A stretch of 35,203 bases of DNA from assembly GCA_001817215.1 (NCBI GenBank), contig MHHX01000010.1:8772-43974 (forward strand), read 5' to 3'. A model generated the notes under the pieces. It was given only the letters and a program-made list of their open reading frames with translations. It did no database searches and was not told the DNA's origin. Shown here in pieces: positions 28,097-35,203 of the stretch. The stretch is from Candidatus Brennerbacteria bacterium RIFOXYC1_FULL_41_11. Its GTDB lineage: Bacteria > Patescibacteriota > Minisyncoccia > UBA6257 > Brennerbacteraceae. The position numbers were made by a program, and so were the translations under genes. Numbering within the stretch: position 1 is the stretch's first letter; every line of letters begins with the position of its first letter.

Positions 28097-29027
28097 TAAT
28101 TTTTCTTATCTTATGACCGCCGGTTTTTTTGCAGTTTTTCTTGTTTCTGTGGTTTTTTATCTTGGAGTGAAACCGGAGGATGTTGCGGCTGAGCCGTCTT
28201 TATCAGCCATTATTTTCGGATCCCCCGAGCCGGATTATCCGGTAGTGACTTTTTTACCCGTAGATATATTCCCGAACGAGGTTAATTTTTCAAGAAAACC
28301 GGAGGTTAAAGCCGAATCGGCACTTATCTACGACCTGACGAACGACAAGCCTTTGTTTGAAAAAGAACCGCAAAAAAGACTCTTGATCGCCTCCTTGACA
28401 AAACTCATGACTGCCCTGGTGGCATCGGAAAATATCAAAGACGCCAAGCAAAGGCTTTTCGTTCTTGATGAAGATCTGAAAATAGAAAACCCATACAATG
28501 ATTTAAAGTCTGGCGATAATTTCAATCTTGAGGAAGCCCTGCATTTTATCTTAATCAGATCGGATAATGCCGTTGCTAATGTTTTGGGAAGGTCTGTTTT
28601 TAAAGAGGGGTCAAAGTTTTTTGTTTTTGAAATGAACAGGAAGGCTCAGCAGTTAAAAATGGAAAACACATTGTTTTATGATCCTATCGGCTTGGCGAGC
28701 AATATCTCGACGGTTTATGATATGAAAAATCTCGCAAAGGAAATCTTGGAGTCTTATCAAGGCATATTTTTAATTTCAAAGATTCCGGAGATTAAAGTTA
28801 TTTCTCCGGCCGGTCTGGCTTTCAATTTGAAAAACACGAATACATTAGTTTCGAAAATTCAGGGAATTTTGGGTTCCAAAACCGGATTCACTCCCGAGGC
28901 TTCCGGCAGTCTTTTGGTGATATTTAAAGACGGCCAGAAAATGATTTTGAGTTTGGTGCTTGGTTCCCAGGACAGATTCAAAGATTCGCAAACCTTAATT
29001 GATTGGTATTGGAGGTATCGGAACTAA
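28080..29027 (+). CDS. D-alanyl-D-alanine carboxypeptidase (peptidase S11)
   Basis: SLTK, SDN and KTG motifs (ASLTKLMTA, RSDNAVA, GSKTGFT); start reassigned to ATG 28080. Confidence 0.9.
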   Translation: MEPNNNNFSYLMTAGFFAVFLVSVVFYLGVKPEDVAAEPSLSAIIFGSPEPDYPVVTFLPVDIFPNEVNFSRKPEVKAESALIYDLTNDKPLFEKEPQKRLLIASLTKLMTALVASENIKDAKQRLFVLDEDLKIENPYNDLKSGDNFNLEEALHFILIRSDNAVANVLGRSVFKEGSKFFVFEMNRKAQQLKMENTLFYDPIGLASNISTVYDMKNLAKEILESYQGIFLISKIPEIKVISPAGLAFNLKNTNTLVSKIQGILGSKTGFTPEASGSLLVIFKDGQKMILSLVLGSQDRFKDSQTLIDWYWRYRN

Positions 29028-29077
29028 AAGCGATGTTTGGCCTTCTGGTCTATAGTTCACTTAATTTTAATATCTAA

Positions 29078-30127
29078 ATGTCAGAGATTATTCAGGTGGT
29101 TAGATTTTTAGCTGTTTCCGTGTTTTCCTTTGCTATTGGCATGATTTTGGTTGCGCCGGTTGAGCGTTTGATTAAAAGATTGAACTCAAGAAAAGTTATC
29201 GCTAAACAAGGAACGCCGATTTTTAACCAAATGCACGCGCCCAAAGAGGGGACGCCGGTTATGGCCGGAATTATCATCTGGGGTACGGTTGTGATTGTCT
29301 CTCTTTTGTTTTTCGGTTTATCGAAGCTGTTTGACGGTTTTTGGGGCGAGCTGAACTTTCTTTCGAGATCACAAACATACTTGCCTTTGGCGGCGATGGT
29401 TTTGGCAGCGATAGTCGGTGCGGCAGACGATATCGCGGGCATTGTCAAGTTCAGAGGCAAGAACGGTTTCACCATGAAGGAGAGAATTGTTCTTTTTGGT
29501 ATCGTGGCTTTGCTTGGGGCGTTGTGGTTCGCTTTCAAGCTTGAATGGGATATTTTGCACATTCCGTTTTTGGGTGATTTGAATATCGGGATTTTTGGAT
29601 ATGCAACCTTCTTTGTTTTTGTGGTGATTGCCACCTCTTTTTCTCTTGATTTAACGAACGGCCTCGACGGATTGGCTGAAGGCGTGGCTTTGATTGCTCT
29701 ATCTTGTTTGGCGGTGGTCGCTTTTGCCAATCAAAGATATGACTTGGCGATGTTTGCCGGTAGTTTGATTGGCGCCTTGATTGCGTTTCTGTGGTTTAAT
29801 ATTTATCCGGCCAGATTTTTTATGGGCGATACTGGTGCGATGTCTTTGGGTGTGGCCATTGCCGTTATCAGCCTTTTAACAAATTCGGTCATGCTTTTGC
29901 CATTTTTTGCTTTTATTATGGTTGTTGAGGCGTTTTCAGATATTATTCAGCTTTTTTCGAAAAAATTTTTAAAACAGAAAATATTCATTTCAGCCCCAAT
30001 TCATCATCATTTTGAAGCCAGGGGCTGGCTGGAGCCGCAGATCACAATGCGCTTCTGGATCGTTTCCGGTATTGTTGCTAGTTTGGGATTGGTGATTTTC
30101 TTTTTGGATAAACTTTTGTTGAGCTGA
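29078..30127 (+). CDS. mraY: Phospho-N-acetylmuramoyl-pentapeptide-transferase
   Basis: 349 aa; NGLDGLAEG, MGDTGAMSLG, APIHHHFEARGWLEPQITMRFWI. Confidence 0.93.
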   Translation: MSEIIQVVRFLAVSVFSFAIGMILVAPVERLIKRLNSRKVIAKQGTPIFNQMHAPKEGTPVMAGIIIWGTVVIVSLLFFGLSKLFDGFWGELNFLSRSQTYLPLAAMVLAAIVGAADDIAGIVKFRGKNGFTMKERIVLFGIVALLGALWFAFKLEWDILHIPFLGDLNIGIFGYATFFVFVVIATSFSLDLTNGLDGLAEGVALIALSCLAVVAFANQRYDLAMFAGSLIGALIAFLWFNIYPARFFMGDTGAMSLGVAIAVISLLTNSVMLLPFFAFIMVVEAFSDIIQLFSKKFLKQKIFISAPIHHHFEARGWLEPQITMRFWIVSGIVASLGLVIFFLDKLLLS

Positions 30128-30160
30128 GTTTGTTATAATTAAGATTATTAAGAAAAAAAC

Positions 30161-30910
30161 ATGGTTATATATTTGATCCTTCTATCTTTAGTTCTTTCCG
30201 GACTGAGGCTTATTAATCAGTACGAACGTGGTATTATTTTGACTCTTGGAAGGTATTCTAATACTCGCGATCCGGGTTTGACCTGGATTTTTCCAGTGAT
30301 TCAGAGAATGATAAAGGTGGATATCAGGATAGTTACTTCTTCAATTCCTCAGCAAGAGGTCATTACTAAAGACAATGTTCCTGTCGGTATCAATGCGGTG
30401 GTCTATTTTCGTGTTTCCAATTCGGAAAAGGCTATTCTTGAGATTGAGGATTTTTCCAAGGCCGTGAAAGAATATGCCCAAGCGACATTGAGGGATGTGA
30501 TCGGTGGTGTTGAGCTCGATGATCTTCTGGCTGAAAGAACCAAGATTGCCGAAGAGATCTCAAAAGTTGTTGGTGGAGCGACAAAAAATTGGGGCGTGGA
30601 TATTGTTGATATTAAGATTCAAGATATTGAACTGCCGGCAGACATGAAAAGAGTTATGGCTAAGCAAGCAGAGTCAGAGAGAGAAAGGCGGGCTGTTATC
30701 ATTCGCTCTGCGGGTGAATTTTCCGCAGCGGAAAAATTGGCTCAAGCCGCGGAAAGGCTTTCTAAGGTTCCTGTAGGCATGTCTTTAAGGACGTTGGCGA
30801 CCATTGAAAAAATCAATCCCGATCCTTCAAAAACAGTGATCTTCGCTCTTCCGGTTGAGATTCTTGATGGTATCAAATCTCTGTCAGAGCATCTGAAAAT
30901 CAAAAAATAG
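30161..30910 (+). CDS. Slipin (SPFH/band 7 family)
   Basis: INQYERGIILTLGRYSNTRDPGLTWIFPVIQRM...LPADMKRVMAKQAESERERRAVIIRSAGE. Confidence 0.93.
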   Translation: MVIYLILLSLVLSGLRLINQYERGIILTLGRYSNTRDPGLTWIFPVIQRMIKVDIRIVTSSIPQQEVITKDNVPVGINAVVYFRVSNSEKAILEIEDFSKAVKEYAQATLRDVIGGVELDDLLAERTKIAEEISKVVGGATKNWGVDIVDIKIQDIELPADMKRVMAKQAESERERRAVIIRSAGEFSAAEKLAQAAERLSKVPVGMSLRTLATIEKINPDPSKTVIFALPVEILDGIKSLSEHLKIKK

Positions 30911-30930
30911 AATAAGTTTTTGTCTCATAC

Positions 30931-30960
30931 AAAACGCCGCTTATTTCAAAGCGGTGCTTT
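30931..30960. terminator. Terminator hairpin between convergent genes
   Basis: aaaacgccgcttatttcaaagcggtgctttgtg. Confidence 0.6.
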
Positions 30961-30972
30961 GTGTTAATTGAC

Positions 30973-31779
30973 TTATTTTATTTGCTTCAAAAATTCATAG
31001 GCTAAATCAGTTGTCTCTTGATTTGAATGGAGAAATTCTTTCCAGACGATAACGATGTCGGCATCATTAAAAATGGCTCGCTGGACCTCCCTTGGCGTGT
31101 CGCCACCGGCCACGGCAACCAGAATATCGAGTGAACCCTTGATTCTTTGTATGTCATGATAAGGAATCTGTTTCTCTCTGTTGAACTCGGTTTCATCGAC
31201 ACCGCGATGCAAAATCACCACGGTCGGTTTGTTTCTCATGACCCTTAATGTGGTGATCGGGTTTTCAACGTTCATCATGTCAATCATTGAATCAAGGCCC
31301 AGCTCGGCGCAATTTTTCACAAAGCTTTCAAGGGTTTCGATGGGCGCGTGTCCCAAGGCAATGGCCGCGTCTGCGCCGGCTTCGGCTGCGAGCCTGACCT
31401 CGGTTTTGCCGCGATCCATTGTTTTTAGATCGGCAACCACATACGGATAGAGATCTTCCCCCTCTTCTTCAGAGCCAGAAACTTCTCTTTGGAAATCATC
31501 TGGTGGTTTTTGTGGTTTTATGAGCATCTTCAGGAGTTTGTTGAGGTCTCCAAGGTTATTGGGTTTTGTCATGGGCTCCATAATAGATAGACCGAGAAGG
31601 TGATTTTTGTATGTTTGCTTGATAAATCTGATTCCCTCTGAGCCGTATTGTTTGATCAAGGGCGTGCCGGCTTCGATTAGGATGCGGTTGTTTCTTGGCA
31701 GCCGCGAGATAATGGTGCCAGCTTCTTCAAGAGAGCTGTTTAGAGCGATTTGGATATAAGATCTTCTTTTTTTAAGCAT
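30973..31779 (-). CDS. HPS/OMP decarboxylase-family (HUMPS) protein with an acidic insertion
   Basis: IQIALNSSLEEA, IEAGTPLIKQYG, VVADLKTMDRGKTEVRLAAEAGADAAIALGHAP; start moved to MLKKRRSY because TATAAT overlaps the first codons of the listed ORF. Confidence 0.85.
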   Translation of the reverse strand: MLKKRRSYIQIALNSSLEEAGTIISRLPRNNRILIEAGTPLIKQYGSEGIRFIKQTYKNHLLGLSIMEPMTKPNNLGDLNKLLKMLIKPQKPPDDFQREVSGSEEEGEDLYPYVVADLKTMDRGKTEVRLAAEAGADAAIALGHAPIETLESFVKNCAELGLDSMIDMMNVENPITTLRVMRNKPTVVILHRGVDETEFNREKQIPYHDIQRIKGSLDILVAVAGGDTPREVQRAIFNDADIVIVWKEFLHSNQETTDLAYEFLKQIK

Positions 31780-31815
31780 AGTAGTAATATTATATACCAA
31801 TAAATTGTTTATCCC

Positions 31816-31843
31816 TTGACAAGGAGAATGTTTTTGCTAAAAT
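31816..31843 (+). promoter_or_regulatory. Strong extended -10 promoter
   Basis: TTGACA-16-TAAAAT preceded by TGC. Confidence 0.65.
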
Positions 31844-31850
31844 CTATCTT

Positions 31851-31973
31851 ATGTTGAATATGAATAGCTCGGTTCAGAAAATTTATTCCCTCAGAACAGT
31901 TTGGATGGCAACAATTATTTGCCCCACTTTTGTTTTCAATTTTGTTGCTATTGGGCCGAGAGTTACGATGTAG
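31851..31973 (+). CDS. 40-aa hydrophobic small ORF, possible leader peptide
   Basis: MLNMNSSVQKIYSLRTVWMATIICPTFVFNFVAIGPRVTM*; ATG lies where transcription should start. Confidence 0.4.
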   Translation: MLNMNSSVQKIYSLRTVWMATIICPTFVFNFVAIGPRVTM

Positions 31974-32001
31974 AGTTTTTAAAATAATTTTTAAACCAAC
32001 C

Positions 32002-32041
32002 TATCAAAAACCTCTCGGCTGAAACCGAGAGGTTTTTGATA
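32002..32041. terminator. Intrinsic terminator hairpin
   Basis: tatcaaaaacctctcgg-ctgaaa-ccgagaggtttttgata, 17-bp stem. Confidence 0.8.
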
Positions 32042-32156
32042 GAGGGAATTTGTGAACTGAGAACTGGTTAATTCTTATAATCAGTAGGGAGTTAGCCAGT
32101 TCCCAGATTGCAAATAATGTTTTGTGACTGGTCATCTTAGAACAAGGAGTGTGCCT

Positions 32157-32252
32157 ATGTTGAGTCATTCAGCAGGTGGTGGCGAACAGCCCCAAGAAGG
32201 GTCGTCGTGCCCAGATCCTGGACCGGGTTCTGGGTATGATGGAGACGGGTAA
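32157..32252 (+). CDS. 31-aa Gly/Pro-rich peptide ORF
   Basis: MLSHSAGGGEQPQEGSSCPDPGPGSGYDGDG*; RBS aacaaggag 9 nt before the ATG; too short for the ORF track. Confidence 0.45.
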   Translation: MLSHSAGGGEQPQEGSSCPDPGPGSGYDGDG

Positions 32253-32293
32253 GTCTTTCGAATCCAAGTTTTTATAAACAGAAGGAGAAAAAC

Positions 32294-32524
32294 ATGTCTC
32301 TCGTACAGGCGAGTGTCGTAAATGCTGTCGGTCAAACGTATTCTGTTGCTGTCAATGTTGGCGGCAGAACATACGAAATTACCCCGAACGTTTCTGGAGC
32401 GTCAGCCTTGGCAGCGCAACCGAGCGGAACGATCGTAGAACTTGAACTCGATGGCACGAATCAGGTTCTTTCCGTCAGGATATTAGAGGGTCCTCATTAT
32501 CCGCTGGGCTTAACGCAGCCTTGA
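32294..32524 (+). CDS. Small hypothetical protein, predicted beta-rich
   Basis: 76 aa; RBS agaaggag; MSLVQASVVNAVGQTYSVAVNVGGRTYEITPNVSG. Confidence 0.7.
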   Translation: MSLVQASVVNAVGQTYSVAVNVGGRTYEITPNVSGASALAAQPSGTIVELELDGTNQVLSVRILEGPHYPLGLTQP

Positions 32525-32560
32525 GGTTTTTCAAAGGGACGAGCAATAAGATTGTTCGTC

Positions 32561-32611
32561 TCCTGAAAACTGGTTGTTTCTGTCAGCAAGGGAAATAACT
32601 AGTTTTCAGGA
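32561..32611. repeat. 20-bp stem hairpin between small genes
   Basis: tcctgaaaactggttgtttc-[tgtcagcaagg]-gaaataactagttttcagga (two G-U pairs). Confidence 0.75.
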
Positions 32612-32656
32612 AAGATGATATTCCTGAGTAGCTTTAGTCAAAAAAAGGAGATTCGT

Positions 32657-32899
32657 ATGCCAGCCGGAGCGAGAGGTGTCAAGTATGCGGTGCGAACATG
32701 GGTTTTGAGTCCCGGAAAGAACACTTGTGGAATCACTGGTAAAAGCATCGAGGTTCCTGATCCAGCCAGCTATCCAGAGGGTACTTTCAGATGTCCGTCG
32801 TGTAACGCGCCAATGTTTACTAACAGTGGCGGCGGTGATCGCTGGCAAACTTATTGGCATCCGGGGTGTCAGGCAGGCGGAGGTGTTGGTGACGAATAA
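32657..32899 (+). CDS. Small zinc-ribbon-like protein
   Basis: 80 aa from ATG 32657 with RBS aaaaaaggag; C...CPSC...HPGC. Confidence 0.7.
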   Translation: MPAGARGVKYAVRTWVLSPGKNTCGITGKSIEVPDPASYPEGTFRCPSCNAPMFTNSGGGDRWQTYWHPGCQAGGGVGDE

Positions 32900-32903
32900 A
32901 GAA

Positions 32904-32942
32904 GCAGGGGCGGACCAATTGGGATTGGCAGCCCGCCCCTGC
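32904..32942 (+). terminator. Hairpin terminator
   Basis: gcaggggcgg...ccgcccctgc stem. Confidence 0.6.
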
Positions 32943-32964
32943 ATCTGTATTATAATTAAAATAT

Positions 32965-34284
32965 ATGTTTGAGCAATATAAAAGTCTCTTGAGCGAATTA
33001 GTCAAGTTTAAAAGCGTTTCCACGGACGCGAGTTTTTTGTCTGAGATACAGGCAACCGTGGTTTGGTATAAAAAATTGTTTCAGGACAATGGTTTTACGG
33101 TTCAGGTCGTTGAGGGCCATGACAATCCTTTAATTGTTGCCGATTACGTTGCCGATTCGAGCCTGAAAACAGTTTTGGTTTATGGTCACTACGATGTTCA
33201 GCCGGCAAGTAAAGAAGAAGGCTGGGACTCAGAGCCTTTTGCGTTATCAGAAAGAAATGGTCGTTTATATGCGCGAGGCGTGATTGACAACAAGGGTCAG
33301 CATCTGGTGCATGTTGTTAATGTTTTTAAACATATTCATAACAAAACTTTAGGTTATAACATTAAGTTCCTTATTGAAGGCGCAGAAGAGATAGGTTCGC
33401 CAAATCTTGAAAGGTTTATTAAAGAAAACAGAAAGTTCTTAAAAGCAGACTTTGTTTTATTATCTGACGGAGAAATTTCCGGAAACATGCCGAACATTGA
33501 GATTGGTTTCCGTGGCATCTTTAACGCGACCTTAAACATTAAGGTTGGCAATGTTGACCTACATTCTGGCATGTATGGCGGATTTGCGCCGAATGCAATC
33601 CATGAATTAGCAAAAATAATCTCGAAGTTTTATACTGAAGATAATCGGATCAGTGAAGATGAGCTTTATCTTGAATCCGCACCAATCACTAAAGAGATTT
33701 TGGAAAATAACAAAAACATTCCATTCTTCCAAGAAGAATACGAGAAAATCACGGGTAAAAGGAAGTTTTTTACAGAGAATAATCTTGATTTTTATACCAA
33801 AACCGGGCTTCTGCCCTCAATTGAAGTTACCGGCATTCAGTCTGGTTATGCGGGCGAGGGTTATCGTAATGCTATTCCTCATAAAGCCCTGGCCAAGATT
33901 AATGTTCGTTTATCGCCAACACAAGATCCCCAAAGAGTTTTTGCATCTTTCAAAAAGTTTTTGAAAAAGATTACACCAGACTACATTGACTGGGATATTA
34001 ACTGCGATCAATCCGGCAAGGGCGTGTTTGTCGAGGTTGATAATGAACATGTTGCCGGAGCGAAAAAAATCCTTGAAACAGTTTGGCAGAAACCAGTAGC
34101 TTTGAAATACGTTGGTGGTTCTTTGCCGATCATTACTTTTTTCAAAGATAATCTGGATTTGCCGACTCTATCGATTCCATTGGTTAACGAAGATTGCAAC
34201 ATGCATGGCGCCAATGAAAATTTTGAGTTGTCGTATCTTGAAAAAGCTATGGAGTTTTCGAAAATCTTTTTCACTAAGAAATAA
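32965..34284 (+). CDS. M20 family metallopeptidase (dipeptidase-like)
   Basis: 439 aa; VYGHYDVQPAS, YARGVIDNKGQ, LIEGAEEIGSPNL. Confidence 0.92.
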   Translation: MFEQYKSLLSELVKFKSVSTDASFLSEIQATVVWYKKLFQDNGFTVQVVEGHDNPLIVADYVADSSLKTVLVYGHYDVQPASKEEGWDSEPFALSERNGRLYARGVIDNKGQHLVHVVNVFKHIHNKTLGYNIKFLIEGAEEIGSPNLERFIKENRKFLKADFVLLSDGEISGNMPNIEIGFRGIFNATLNIKVGNVDLHSGMYGGFAPNAIHELAKIISKFYTEDNRISEDELYLESAPITKEILENNKNIPFFQEEYEKITGKRKFFTENNLDFYTKTGLLPSIEVTGIQSGYAGEGYRNAIPHKALAKINVRLSPTQDPQRVFASFKKFLKKITPDYIDWDINCDQSGKGVFVEVDNEHVAGAKKILETVWQKPVALKYVGGSLPIITFFKDNLDLPTLSIPLVNEDCNMHGANENFELSYLEKAMEFSKIFFTKK

Positions 34285-34287
34285 ATA

Positions 34288-34325
34288 AATACTAAAGCGC
34301 GGCCTTAAGGCCGCGCTTTAGTATT
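34288..34325. terminator. Perfect 38-nt palindrome, terminator-like
   Basis: AATACTAAAGCGCGGCCTT/AAGGCCGCGCTTTAGTATT. Confidence 0.75.
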
Positions 34326-34382
34326 GGTGCAGTATTCTTGAATTAGTCCGAACGCATTTTTCCGAAAAAATCCTCCCGCGAA

Positions 34383-34471
34383 TCCGCCAACTGGCGGACG
34401 GAAAGGCGGCGGTCTGTACTGAGCGAAGTCGAAGTGAGCCGCACCGCTGACAATTTTCCGCCAGAGGCGGA
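34383..34471. repeat. Cluster of short palindromic intergenic repeats (tccgccaactggcgga, ctgagcgaagtcgaag, tccgccagaggcgga)
   Basis: Three short repeat units in an otherwise non-coding stretch. Confidence 0.65.
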
Positions 34472-34515
34472 TCTGCCCTGGGCACGACAAGTTTTTCTTT
34501 GGCGGCAGGAATAAA

Positions 34516-34938
34516 TTATATTTCGACTCCGAATGTATTCTTTCGCATCCAATAAAGGACTAATGCCGCATTTAAAAATAATCCAGTAAAAAGAGCTAGT
34601 AAATTAAAATTCGGAGCTTGGCTATACCATGAGCTGAAAAAATATAAAAGCGGTGTCGATAATAATTTAAGGTTGATAAGCGTATAAACAACCAATACAA
34701 TTACTTCGTATTTTTTCTTTGTCAGAATTTTGAAGTATAAAATTAGGAATGCATTCAAAAAAATACCGATGCAAAGTGCCATCAAATTATTATTCAGTAA
34801 AGTGAACATACTGAGGCTGTCTAAAAATTCGCCCCAAGTATTTGGGAAAACATAAAATAAAAATGGATACACGACTTTAAGCGTAAGAAGTGTATACAAG
34901 AAAATGATTAAGATTTTAATTTTTCTTTTTGAGAACAT
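34516..34938 (-). CDS. Four-TM membrane protein with internal duplication
   Basis: 140 aa; two similar halves YTLLTLKVVYPFLFYVF...NLMALCIGIFLNAFLILYF and YTLINLKLLSTPLLYFF...NLLALFTGLFLNAALVLYW. Confidence 0.75.
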   Translation of the reverse strand: MFSKRKIKILIIFLYTLLTLKVVYPFLFYVFPNTWGEFLDSLSMFTLLNNNLMALCIGIFLNAFLILYFKILTKKKYEVIVLVVYTLINLKLLSTPLLYFFSSWYSQAPNFNLLALFTGLFLNAALVLYWMRKNTFGVEI

Positions 34939-34957
34939 ATTTTAAAAATCTTAAGAA

Positions 34958-35191
34958 TCAAAAAATAATGGAGGCCACTAAACCCAAAATAGAAACAACA
35001 AGAATGGCAGTAGAAAGCTTGAAGATTTTTTCATCAGATTTTTCAGCACTTTTTTTGTTTCTTATTAACAATTCAGCAAGACCTGCTTCTTTTGCGCCGC
35101 TAAAACCACTTTCTTTCAGCGCCCCGATTTCTATGCCGTCTCTTATTTCCTCATCATTATAATCTTTGGGCCAATTTTTCTTTTGTTCCAT
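34958..35191 (-). CDS. Small C-terminally anchored membrane protein, hypothetical
   Basis: 77 aa; charged N-terminus and C-terminal TM LSTAILVVSILGLVASIIF. Confidence 0.65.
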   Translation of the reverse strand: MEQKKNWPKDYNDEEIRDGIEIGALKESGFSGAKEAGLAELLIRNKKSAEKSDEKIFKLSTAILVVSILGLVASIIF

Positions 35192-35203
35192 ATGTTTTAA
35201 ATT

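Noticed and set aside
34305-34552. Minus ORFs of 61 and 69 aa (FAQYRPPPFRPPVGGFAGG...)
   Set aside because: Translations of the short palindromic repeats, not genuine genes.
1-35203. CRISPR array, rRNA, prophage or transposase genes
   Set aside because: No regularly spaced direct repeats, rRNA signatures, integrases or transposase ORFs were found on reading the window and the ORF track.

Overview
Chromosomal window that looks like a Patescibacteria/CPR-type bacterium (inferred from small, dense, partly orphan gene content; no taxonomic search was possible). Core genes: a Clp-family AAA+ ATPase (5'-truncated by the window edge), rpoB-rpoC, ftsK, a RodZ-like HTH gene, recA, rpsF-ssb-rpsR, tRNA-Asp(GTC) and tRNA-Met(CAT) on the minus strand, a DUF167/YggU gene, a DUF4015-type glycoside hydrolase, an L,D-transpeptidase/D,D-carboxypeptidase fusion, an unlisted 58-aa histone H1-like basic protein, hpf/raiA, secA, scpA-scpB, a D,D-carboxypeptidase, mraY, a slipin, an HPS/OMPDC-family protein and an M20 peptidase. 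Accessory blocks lie at 1.5-5.8 kb (orphan small membrane proteins plus a membrane-anchored NBR1-like Ig-domain protein) and 31.8-32.95 kb (tiny genes interleaved with hairpins). The most interesting non-coding signals are: (i) two hairpins with different stems but a near-identical 12-nt loop flanking the Ig-domain gene; (ii) a strong hairpin upstream of the transpeptidase fusion gene whose loop is complementary in two separate blocks to the same gene's leader; (iii) a promoter-driven, hairpin-terminated unidentified ncRNA near recA; (iv) an apparently leaderless 40-aa ORF followed by a terminator with possible anti-terminator pairing; (v) a palindromic operator candidate on the recA promoter. 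No CRISPR array and no transposase gene were seen.
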